A stretch of 42,750 nt of DNA from Methanomicrobiales archaeon (lineage in GTDB: Archaea > Halobacteriota > Methanomicrobia > Methanomicrobiales > JACTUA01), in assembly GCA_030019205.1 (NCBI GenBank), contig JASEFH010000023.1, positions 1-42,750 of the forward strand, written 5' to 3'. The notes under the pieces were generated by a model. The model was not told the DNA's origin, ran no database searches, and was given only the letters and a program-made list of their open reading frames with translations. Both the position numbers and the translations under genes were made by a program. Of the stretch, positions 33,548 through 40,141 are shown piece by piece (within the stretch, counting starts at the first letter, position 1; each line of letters opens with the position of its first letter).

Positions 33548-33986
33548 ACGTCCCGCCGACGCAGTCGAGCACCTGGCGGCAGGCGACTGCCGCTGCCTCC
33601 TCCACGGCAGGGTCCATCCCGTCCCGGAACCCGGTGACAGCGCCCCCCTCAATCCCGACAACGGTAACGTCGGGAGAGATGCCCAGCGTGCGCGCCAGCA
33701 GGACGGCCTCGGCAATCCCGAGATCGTGGAGGGAGAGGGGAAAGAGGTCGGACGGGGGGAGCTCCCGAAATACCCGCACCGATCCGATCGGGCCCATCCC
33801 CTGGGTGGCGTCCACGATCACGATCCGATCGTAGCCTTCCATCAGGGGGATCAGCCCGAGCCCGCCCATGCCCCCCTCCACCACGTCCACGCCGGGATGC
33901 TCCCGCTGCAGGAGCTCCATCACCCGCAGACCGGCGGCGTCGTTGCCCATGAAGGGGTTGCCGCAGGCGATCACGCGAACCTTCAT
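33522..33986 (-). CDS. Hydrogenase maturation protease
   Basis: An endopeptidase of the HycI/HybD/FrhD family that removes the C-terminal tail of a [NiFe]-hydrogenase large subunit after nickel insertion. The 154-residue protein has VIACGNPFMGNDAAGLRV with Asp16 at the first metal position, IVIVDATQ with Asp59, and SLHDLG with His87, matching the E/D-D-H nickel-sensing triad of HybD. The C-terminal part is VVGIEGGAVTGFRDGMDPAVE. No hydrogenase structural gene is nearby, so the client is unknown; F420-reducing or energy-converting hydrogenases are candidates. It starts 42 bp after the RHH gene on the same strand. Confidence 0.92.
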   Translation of the reverse strand: MKVRVIACGNPFMGNDAAGLRVMELLQREHPGVDVVEGGMGGLGLIPLMEGYDRIVIVDATQGMGPIGSVRVFRELPPSDLFPLSLHDLGIAEAVLLARTLGISPDVTVVGIEGGAVTGFRDGMDPAVEEAAAVACRQVLDCVGGTFRSSPELP

Positions 33987-34028
33987 CCTCTCGCATCCAT
34001 TCCCTGATGCCTCTGCAGATGGCCCCCG

Positions 34029-34319
34029 TCACCAGGTACCGGGGGTGTAGGGCGGTATCTTCTGGAGGATGAGCTCCTTCTCGCGATGGGCTTCCCGGAT
34101 CTCACCCTCGAGCCACGCGATCTGATCCTGCAGTATGCGTATGTGCATCTCCATGTGCTCGATCGTCGCCGATCGATGCTTCGTCGCGGAGCCTGCCGAC
34201 GCAAGGTACTGCTCTATCGCCGCCGCGACCATCTGGGACCTGGAAATCCCTTTCGACTCCGCTTCACGGTCGATTCTCTCCAGGGTCTCCCGATCAAGGG
34301 AGGTGGTGATCCGCATCAT
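34029..34319 (-). CDS. Ribbon-helix-helix DNA-binding protein
   Basis: A small transcription regulator of 96 residues. The N-terminal 45 residues form a ribbon-helix-helix (strand MRITTSLD, helix RETLERIDREAESKG, turn ISRS, helix QMVAAAIEQYLASA). A C-terminal coiled coil (about 55-85, MEMHIRILQDQIAWLEGEIREAHREKELIL) probably extends the dimer. Such proteins bind operators as dimers of dimers; as there is no toxin gene beside it, it need not be an antitoxin. It has its own TATA box about 70 bp upstream and precedes the hydrogenase protease gene, which it might co-transcribe or control. Confidence 0.88.
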   Translation of the reverse strand: MMRITTSLDRETLERIDREAESKGISRSQMVAAAIEQYLASAGSATKHRSATIEHMEMHIRILQDQIAWLEGEIREAHREKELILQKIPPYTPGTW

Positions 34320-34387
34320 CCTGCATCCTGCATGATGATCGGGAGCCCTGGCTTATCGCTTTTCTGCTTCGTCATTTGGGAGAAGGA

Positions 34388-34398
34388 GAATATATACC
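34388..34398 (-). promoter_or_regulatory. Probable TATA box of the ribbon-helix-helix gene
   Basis: On the minus strand GGTATATATTC lies about 70 bp before the start at 34319, the only strongly AT-rich spot in the gap. Confidence 0.5.
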
Positions 34399-34816
34399 TG
34401 ATGGCCCGCTCGTGCATGCGGTCGGGCGCAGCCTCACGGGATGTTGTCATCCTCCCTCCGGTTCCGGTTTTCTGATCGGCAGCGAAGGACGAGATCGCCA
34501 GGAACGGAGCGGAGGGGTCTGTCTTTTTCCCCGGTGCGGCACGCTCTCAAACGACCCGCTCCGACGTACCGGCGGGGGATGCAGGGGATGCCATCCCCTC
34601 CGTGGACCGGCGGGATGGGGCCGCCCCACCCGGAACACCCCGGGGGCGGAGATCCCGCCTGGGTGGGGAAGCCCGCGGGAAGAGAGGCAGTCCAGTGACG
34701 GGGCTTCAGGAACACCAAATCCAGCAAACGCGGCAGCGATCGACTGTCGGCCGCGGCACGGAAACGGAGCCCATGCCGCATCTTCGGAGCCGAAACGAGA
34801 GGGGGATCCCGATCCG
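34399..34816. other. GC-rich gap without gene
   Basis: No acceptable frame. It contains two overlapping-style GGGGATGC copies (34575-34582 and 34584-34591), the second forming the near-perfect hairpin GGGGATGCCATCCCC. Confidence 0.5.
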
Positions 34817-35245
34817 CTATACGATGTTCACGAGCCTGATCTCGAACGTCAGGTCCGTACCGGCCAGCGGGTGGTTGGCGTCCAGGACGATCGCGGATTC
34901 GGAGACGCTCTTCACCGTCACCATGAACGCGGTGCCGTCCGGCTGCACCACCTGCAGCCTCTGCCCGGTCTCGAAGTGCATGTCCTGCGGCAGGTGGTCG
35001 CGGTCCACCTCGATGACCAGCTCATCCCGACGGGGGCCGTAGGCTTCGTCGGCCGAGAGCGTGGTGGTCTTGGTCTCGCCGGGCACCATGCCCCTGACCG
35101 CCTCCTCGAATCCCGGGATCACCTCACCTTCTCCGATCCTGAACTGGATGGGCTCACCCTCGCCCGAGGAGTCGAACACGGATCCGTCGGGAAGCCTGCC
35201 GGTATACTCCACCCGGACTGTATCGCCTTTCTGTGCCTGTGCCAT
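34817..35245 (-). CDS. FKBP-type peptidyl-prolyl isomerase (SlyD-like)
   Basis: A cytoplasmic prolyl isomerase/chaperone of 142 residues. The FKBP core is clear: GDTVRVEYTGRLPDGSVFDSS, PIQFRIGEGEVIPGFEEAVRGMVPGETKTTTL and AYGPRRDELV. An insert-in-flap domain (about 75-125, ELVIEVDRDHLPQDMHFETGQRLQV...VMVTVKSV) of the SlyD/archaeal type follows, then NHPLAGTDLTFEIRLVNI. There is no His-rich tail, so metal storage as in E. coli SlyD is unlikely. The start at 35245 is set by the conserved MAQAQKGDTV and a TATA box about 30 bp upstream, giving a nearly leaderless message. Confidence 0.95.
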   Translation of the reverse strand: MAQAQKGDTVRVEYTGRLPDGSVFDSSGEGEPIQFRIGEGEVIPGFEEAVRGMVPGETKTTTLSADEAYGPRRDELVIEVDRDHLPQDMHFETGQRLQVVQPDGTAFMVTVKSVSESAIVLDANHPLAGTDLTFEIRLVNIV

Positions 35246-35272
35246 AGGAATCGGTGCCGGTGAGATCCCCCT

Positions 35273-35284
35273 CCTATATATGTA
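35273..35284 (-). promoter_or_regulatory. Probable TATA box of the FKBP gene
   Basis: On the minus strand TACATATATAGG lies about 30 bp before the start codon, so transcription would begin within a few bases of the ATG. Confidence 0.55.
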
Positions 35285-35384
35285 TGCCGATCCAACGGGC
35301 ATCCTTCGATGCGTGCACGCATCGGGGAGGATGGCCGGCGGGGAATGGTGCGGGATCCGCCATCGGAAGGCGAAGCATCGGACC

Positions 35385-36005
35385 CTACTTCTGGAGGATC
35401 CTGACATTGCGGAAATACTGCTTCATCCCTCTCTCGACGTCGTGGAAATGATCCGGCGCGTAGTGCGGCTCGCAGAGGACCACGATCAGGCACCGGAGTC
35501 CTGCCGAGGACTGCATGCAGAGTGTTGCGATGCTGTCGAGCGTTCCGTTGTCGGCGGGGCCCCGGATCTCGATGCCCACATCCCGGAGGATGAACGAAGG
35601 TTTTCCCCGTTCGTTCTGGACCGTCATCTCGACGTCGGGAAAATTCGCCGTCAGGTACTGGTACAGTTCCCCCCTGTAGTCCTCTTCGCCGTCGTGCATC
35701 TGAGAGGGCGTGAACTCTTCGAGCGCATCGCAGATCCGCTCCAGGAGATCGTCTGCCCCGTTCCGGACCCCCTTCTGCTGTCGCAGGAAGAACAGGAGGA
35801 TGATGGCATAGAGGAGAAAGAACCCGCCCGCCGTGGCGGCGACCTCGTACTGCACGAGGTACCCGGTGAGATCGGAACCGCCCCCGCTGAGAACCAGGTC
35901 AATGAGAAGGGTGTACAGCAGCTTCACGCCCCCGAGGATGATGGCGCTCAGCATCAGGGGCGTTAAAAACGCGTCAATTCGTTCGAATCTGGACAGCGTG
36001 TTCAA
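35385..36005 (-). CDS. Two-TM protein with a possible nuclease-fold C-terminal domain
   Basis: I do not recognise this 206-residue protein by name. Two membrane helices lie at about 14-36 and 57-75. The soluble part (85-206) has a helix with E113, a strand DVEMTVQ, then the strand pair KPSFILRDVGIEIRG, a helix, and a hydrophobic strand LRCLIVVLCEP. This alpha-beta order with acidic residues before and within a strand (E113, D124, D142, E146-x-R) recalls restriction-endonuclease-like folds, but the Lys of the motif is Arg and the match is tentative. The start is TTG at 36005, with GAGAG upstream; no ATG precedes the first helix. The gene stands alone upstream of FKBP. Confidence 0.72.
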   Translation of the reverse strand: MNTLSRFERIDAFLTPLMLSAIILGGVKLLYTLLIDLVLSGGGSDLTGYLVQYEVAATAGGFFLLYAIILLFFLRQQKGVRNGADDLLERICDALEEFTPSQMHDGEEDYRGELYQYLTANFPDVEMTVQNERGKPSFILRDVGIEIRGPADNGTLDSIATLCMQSSAGLRCLIVVLCEPHYAPDHFHDVERGMKQYFRNVRILQK

Positions 36006-36195
36006 TTCTCTCGAATGTCTTTTCTTTTCGGGTTCTGATAAGCCTTTTCATATGCGCCCGGATCGCCCCTCTTCCCGACTGCAGCCCTCCGGGACCTCCC
36101 CTCCGATCGCCCGGGGAGTGCACGAATCGGCGGGACCGCCCGGATGCAGGTGTCCGGTACCGGTCAGCGGCGGCCGTCCACCCGGTCTCTGCCCT

Positions 36196-36206
36196 ATTCT
36201 ATAAGC
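36196..36206 (+). promoter_or_regulatory. Probable TATA box of the ACT-hom operon
   Basis: ATTCTATAAGC lies about 45-50 bp before the GTG at 36249 and would give a leader of about 20 nt with AGGTGG just before the start. Confidence 0.5.
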
Positions 36207-36248
36207 CTTATCTTCCTGCAGGCCCCACTCTTTCTACAGGTGGCTCTC

Positions 36249-36752
36249 GTGCAGATATCGATGAAGCTGGAGATGAAGGATACGCCGGGGCAGCTGGTCA
36301 ATGCGCTGAAACCGATCTCGGATGCGGGGGGCAACATCATCGCCATCGTGCATCAGCGGGAGCCCCAGACGTCAAAGGAAACCATCGACGTCCAGGTAGT
36401 GGTCGAGCTGGCCGAGAAACGGCTTCCCGACCTGCTGGAGCTCTTCAAGAGGCACGGGATCCATGTCCAGCGCATCGGGAAGGAGCGTCTGGTCCATCGA
36501 CGCTCGCTGATCATGATCGGGCATATCATGCATACCGATCTCTCGGATACGGTGGATCAGATCGACCGTACCGGTTTTGCCGAGGTCTCCGAACTCTCCA
36601 TGGTCATGCCGGAGATACAGGAGCCGTCGACGGCCCGGATCACCATAAAATCGCGCAGCGAGTCCGACATGGCCAGCGCGCTGGATATCCTGCGGCGGGT
36701 GGCGAAGAGGAAGGATCTCCTGATCGTCGAACCCCTGGAGGAGATGCGATGA
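36249..36752 (+). CDS. ACT-domain regulator paired with homoserine dehydrogenase
   Basis: A 167-residue protein with an N-terminal ACT domain (ISMKLEMKDTPGQLVNALKPISDAGGNIIAIVHQR, about 2-75) and a second, ACT-like half from about 85 (LIMIGHIMHTDLSDTVDQIDRTGFAEVSELSMVM). ACT domains bind amino acids and give allosteric control; here the likely ligand is threonine or a related product of the pathway opened by Hom, whose gene starts within its stop (4-bp ATGA overlap). The GTG at 36249 is preferred, with ACAGGTGG five bases upstream; GTG at 36240 is the alternative. This may be the regulatory part that is fused to Hom in other organisms. Confidence 0.88.
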   Translation: MQISMKLEMKDTPGQLVNALKPISDAGGNIIAIVHQREPQTSKETIDVQVVVELAEKRLPDLLELFKRHGIHVQRIGKERLVHRRSLIMIGHIMHTDLSDTVDQIDRTGFAEVSELSMVMPEIQEPSTARITIKSRSESDMASALDILRRVAKRKDLLIVEPLEEMR

Positions 36753-37735
36753 AGATCGCCATTCTCGGTTTCGGATCCGTCGGACAGGGCGTGGCTTCCG
36801 TCATCGCCCAGAAGTCCCTCGGGCTGACGGTGACGGGGATAGCGGACTCGAAGAGCGGGGTCATCGACAACGCAGGGATCTCCCTCGCGGAGGCGCTCGA
36901 GCGGAAGCGCACCACGGGCCGCTGCGGGAGCCCCGGGATCAGCGCGATGGACGTGATCCGGATGGCGGACTACGATGCGCTCGTGGAGGTGACGCCGACC
37001 AACGCCCAGACCGGGGAACCGGCGCTCTCGCACATCCGTGCAGCGCTGGAGTGCGGGCGGCACGTCGTCACGTCCAACAAGGGCCCCATCGCGCTGGCTT
37101 TCCAGGATCTGCAGTCCCGCGCCGCACGGAAGGGGGTGCAGCTCCGCTACGAGGCAACCGTCTGCGGCGCAGTCCCCATCTTCCACCTGCTCGAGCACGG
37201 CCTCTCCGGGAACCGTATCATCGCCATCCACGGCGTCCTGAACGGTACCTGCAACTACATCCTCTCCCGCATGGATGCCGAGGGGCTGACCTACGATCAG
37301 GCGCTCGTCGAGGCCCGTGAACTCGGGTACGCGGAAGCGGATCCGACCTACGATGTCCGCGGCATCGATACGGCCATCAAGCTGGTCATCCTGGCGAACG
37401 CGATCTGGAGGCTGAATGCGCATCTGAGCGACGTGGAGGTGACCGGCATCGACAACCTCACCCCGGAGGCGCTGCGGCTGGCCGACGAGCAGGGAATGAC
37501 GATCCGCCTGATCGGCGAGGCGATCCCGGAGAAAGGGCTGCTGCGGGTGTCGCCGCGCATCATCGAGTGGGACCATCCGCTCGTCGTCCACGGGACCCTG
37601 AACGCTGTCACCATCGAGACCGATCTGGCCGGTCCGCTCACCATCGTGGGCAAGGGTGCCGGCTCGATCGAGACCGCCAGCGCCGTGATCGGGGATCTGC
37701 TCTTTATCCGGGACTGCTATGTCAAGGGTGCTTGA
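36749..37735 (+). CDS. hom: Homoserine dehydrogenase
   Basis: NAD(P)-dependent reduction of aspartate semialdehyde to homoserine, the branch to threonine and methionine. The 328-residue protein has the Rossmann motif GFGSVGQG at 7-14, a VEVTPTN loop and the conserved HVVTSNKGPIALAF, the signature LNGTCNYILSRM, and EARELGYAEADPTYDVRGIDTAIKLVILAN with the catalytic Asp/Lys region. It lacks the C-terminal ACT domain of long bacterial Hom proteins; the separate ACT protein upstream supplies one. It overlaps the upstream gene by 4 bp and the downstream gene by 17 bp. Confidence 0.97.
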   Translation: MKIAILGFGSVGQGVASVIAQKSLGLTVTGIADSKSGVIDNAGISLAEALERKRTTGRCGSPGISAMDVIRMADYDALVEVTPTNAQTGEPALSHIRAALECGRHVVTSNKGPIALAFQDLQSRAARKGVQLRYEATVCGAVPIFHLLEHGLSGNRIIAIHGVLNGTCNYILSRMDAEGLTYDQALVEARELGYAEADPTYDVRGIDTAIKLVILANAIWRLNAHLSDVEVTGIDNLTPEALRLADEQGMTIRLIGEAIPEKGLLRVSPRIIEWDHPLVVHGTLNAVTIETDLAGPLTIVGKGAGSIETASAVIGDLLFIRDCYVKGA

Positions 37736-38831
37736 GAGGAGACGAACGTTCCTTCGGCTGATACGGCAGTTCACCCTGGACGCCGGCTCGTTCACCGTGC
37801 ACGATCTGGCCGACGCGGCGGCGGTCCCGCGGAGCACGGCGCAGGACTGGATCAACCGCCTCATCGAGGAGCGGTGCATCCTCTTGCTGGAGGAGAAGCG
37901 CGGGAGGCAGGCGGCGAGGTACGCCGCCACGAGCGTGATCCCCTCCAGCACCTGCCGGCGGATCTTCACCACCCTGGACGGCGATCGGGTGGAGATCTAC
38001 CACGAGTGCATGAGCGGGGGCTGCGCCGCGTTCTGCGAGTTCCACCACCGCCAGGCGGAGGGCGTGCTTGTCGGGGTGAAGAGGGACGGGGCGCTCCTGC
38101 GGGAATCCGCCCGGCTCGGCATGGAAGAGGTCGAGATCGGGCCCTATCCCTCCCCGGCCGTAGGCGTGCGGGGTGTGGAGAGGAGGGGCGACTGGATCGT
38201 CCAGCATATCCGCTGCTTCGGCGGACCTGCCTATTCCCTGACGGAGATGATGTCCCGCGCCCGCGGTGTATGCGACGTGCGGATCCGGCGGATCGGGAAT
38301 ATCGTTGAGGGGGAGATCTACACCCGCGCCCTGGTCCATGTGGCCATCGGGATCGACGATACGGACAGTGCGGAGGAGGGTGCGACCTTTGCGCTTGCTC
38401 TGGCGCTCCTCCAGCACCTGGGAGGGATGGAGGGGATCATCCCGATCGGGCACCGCGTCGTCATGCTCTACCCGTATCTCCCGGAGAAGACGGCCGGCAA
38501 CTCCTGCAGCTGCATCGACCTGGCAGTGGAGCCGGCCCGCCAGGATCGGATACTGGACAGGGCGCAGCGGTTCGTCGAGGACGAGGTAATCTCTGCGGAA
38601 TGGGGGATTGCCGTAAAATGCGGCTTCATCGTCTCCCCGCCTCTCCGCGACTTTGGCATGCAGGTGAGACGGGGGCGGGTGGAGAGGGCGGATGCCGAGA
38701 GGGTTGCCCGCGATCACGGCATCCAGCTGTGCGGCGGCAGAGGGGTGATCGGGGCCCTGGCAGCGGTGGCGCTTCGGGATCTCGATACCGCCGCGCTCCT
38801 CGATCCGATGCAGAACAGTGCCCGCCCGTGA
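37719..38831 (+). CDS. Winged-helix protein fused to a GIDDTDS (TiaS/marker-11-like) domain
   Basis: A 370-residue protein. Residues 9-70 form a winged helix-turn-helix (FTVHDLADAAAVPRSTAQDWINRLIEERCILLLEEKRGRQAARY). A Cys/His-rich stretch follows (C79, C97, C102, C106, H109-H110) that could bind a metal. From about 205 comes VAIGIDDTDSAEEGATFALALALL (IDDTDS at 212-217), then NSCSCIDLAV and a Gly-rich end (GIQLCGGRGVIGALAAVAL). The GIDDTDS motif is seen in TiaS, which makes agmatidine in tRNA-Ile, and in the methanogenesis marker 11 family. This protein seems related but is not a full TiaS, which lacks the wHTH. It overlaps hom by 17 bp. Role unknown; DNA- or tRNA-linked regulation is conceivable. 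Confidence 0.75.
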   Translation: MSRVLERRRTFLRLIRQFTLDAGSFTVHDLADAAAVPRSTAQDWINRLIEERCILLLEEKRGRQAARYAATSVIPSSTCRRIFTTLDGDRVEIYHECMSGGCAAFCEFHHRQAEGVLVGVKRDGALLRESARLGMEEVEIGPYPSPAVGVRGVERRGDWIVQHIRCFGGPAYSLTEMMSRARGVCDVRIRRIGNIVEGEIYTRALVHVAIGIDDTDSAEEGATFALALALLQHLGGMEGIIPIGHRVVMLYPYLPEKTAGNSCSCIDLAVEPARQDRILDRAQRFVEDEVISAEWGIAVKCGFIVSPPLRDFGMQVRRGRVERADAERVARDHGIQLCGGRGVIGALAAVALRDLDTAALLDPMQNSARP

Positions 38832-38833
38832 CG

Positions 38834-38889
38834 GCATCCCCGCGCGATCGCGCGTGCAATTCGATTGCGGGGCCGCGCATCGGGGATGC
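38834..38889. repeat. Nested inverted repeats just after the GIDDTDS gene
   Basis: Outer arms GCATCCCCG (38834-38842) and CGGGGATGC (38881-38889) pair perfectly. Inside lie a 14-bp perfect palindrome CGCGCGATCGCGCG (38841-38854) and a 5-bp hairpin GCAAT-TCG-ATTGC (38856-38868). It begins 3 nt after the stop codon, so the 3' end of the hom operon mRNA would be highly structured. Confidence 0.65.
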
Positions 38890-39046
38890 GGCCGGGTCGG
38901 ATGCGGAAACAGGATTCATGCCGTTGCGGCGGGATTCCCTGCCTCCAGGACCGCAGGGATGGGCATGCTGCCCGCTGCTGAACGACCCTTCGCCTCGGTG
39001 CGCTCGGGCGCGGAGTACTGGAGGTGCGCGGCGGGAGAGGGATCGA

Positions 39047-39080
39047 AGGACGGGGATTGGACGGGTTTCCGCCCCGTCCT
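39047..39080. repeat. 9-bp inverted repeat
   Basis: AGGACGGGG (39047-39055) pairs exactly with CCCCGTCCT (39072-39080), leaving a 16-nt loop. Confidence 0.6.
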
Positions 39081-39114
39081 CGAGCCCTGACCGCGGAGAC
39101 GGTGGACGGGTGCG

Positions 39115-39143
39115 GGCGCAGGTCGCCCGCCGGGACCTGCGCC
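39115..39143. repeat. 10-bp inverted repeat with 9-bp loop
   Basis: GGCGCAGGTC (39115-39124) pairs exactly with GACCTGCGCC (39134-39143) around the loop GCCCGCCGG, a very stable hairpin on either strand. Confidence 0.65.
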
Positions 39144-39655
39144 GTGCAGTGTCGAGTGTGGATCCGGCGGCAGGCGGCGCACGGATACGCACCGTTCGGG
39201 TGTCGCACTGCCGGGTCGGGGAAGCACGGAGGACGCGCTTTCATGGAGCCCGTCAGCGCGATGGCCCGTATCGCGGGAGAGAGCGGGGCAGGACTCGCGG
39301 GTATTCGGGGAGAGGGCGAACCGTACGGCGGGGCATCCCCGCAGCAGCGGCCTTCCTCGATTTCGGACACCGATCGTGGACGTGATAGGGAAATTCTTTG
39401 GACTTTTCGGGAATGGAATCCCGATCAACTCTCCGATGGGCGCCGGAGAATCGTCTTCCCGCCGCATCGCGGGATGGGGAAGGGGCGTCGCACAGCAGGA
39501 TCGGGGGAATGCGCTCCTTCTCCGTCGTCTGCGGGCCCGATGTATCTGCGTCTTGGATCCGGCTCGAGCATGCGGTGCGGAAAGGTTGTCCGCATCAACC
39601 CGGCGTATCCAGGTCTTTCCATCGCCGATGCACGCGCCTGCCGATCCCCGGATTG

Positions 39656-40141
39656 TCAGAGATTCTCCCTGCCGGATCGCTCCTGGATCCCCTCTTTCCG
39701 GGGCGGGAGGTTGAGCGAGCGCCAGTACAGCCCCAGTTCCCGTATCGCTGCTGCGAACTGGTCGAAGTTCACCGGTTTGACCACGTAGCTGTTCGCCCCC
39801 AGGCTGTAACTCTCGAGGATGTCCCGGTCCTCGCTCGAGGAGGTGAGCACCACCACCGGAATGGTCCGCGTCTCGTCGCTCATCTTCAGGCGGCGGAGAA
39901 CCTCGATGCCGTCCACTTTCGGGAGCTTGAGGTCAAGGAAGATGACCTTGGGTTTGTCCCGCACGTCCCGCCCCCCGTATGCCCCCGTGCCGAAGATGAA
40001 GTCCAGCGCTTCTTTGCCGTCCCATGCCACGTGAACACGGTCGCTCAGGTTGCACCAGGAGAAGACGTGGAGGATCAGCTCCACGTCGTGAGGGTTGTCC
40101 TCGACCAGGAGAATATCCGTGGAATTTCCCTTCTCACTCAT
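39656..40141 (-). CDS. Response regulator, single receiver domain (Rcp1-like)
   Basis: A 161-residue stand-alone receiver. It has the Rcp1-type layout, in which a long second helix/loop precedes the phospho-acceptor: E14-D15 (LLVEDNPHD), a loop FIFGTGAYGGRDVRDKPK, phospho-acceptor D70 (VIFLDLKLPKVDG), T100 and K122 (YVVKPVNF). No output domain; the basic C-terminal tail is short. The start at 40141 is chosen because GGAGGT lies eight bases upstream (inside the kinase gene); ATGs at 40147 and 40156 are less well placed. It overlaps the kinase stop by 8 bp, so the two form a phosphorelay pair. Confidence 0.95.
   Translation of the reverse strand: MSEKGNSTDILLVEDNPHDVELILHVFSWCNLSDRVHVAWDGKEALDFIFGTGAYGGRDVRDKPKVIFLDLKLPKVDGIEVLRRLKMSDETRTIPVVVLTSSSEDRDILESYSLGANSYVVKPVNFDQFAAAIRELGLYWRSLNLPPRKEGIQERSGRENL

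Larger units (their letters stand above)
38832..39655. other. 824-bp gene-free, hairpin-rich region
   Basis: No acceptable gene between two convergent genes; overlapping frames on both strands have an Arg/Pro/Gly-rich make-up. It contains three separate strong inverted repeats (listed below) and three GGGGATGC motifs (38841-38834 minus, 38882-38889 plus, 39340-39333 minus). It may encode a structured RNA or be decayed sequence. Confidence 0.5.

Noticed and set aside
34029-34319. Ribbon-helix-helix protein as antitoxin of a toxin-antitoxin pair
   Set aside because: The adjacent gene is a hydrogenase maturation protease, not a toxin; the coiled-coil tail is also unlike typical antitoxin tails.
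36557-37972. A 471-codon open frame antisense to hom
   Set aside because: It runs opposite hom and into flanking genes; hom has all its signature motifs.
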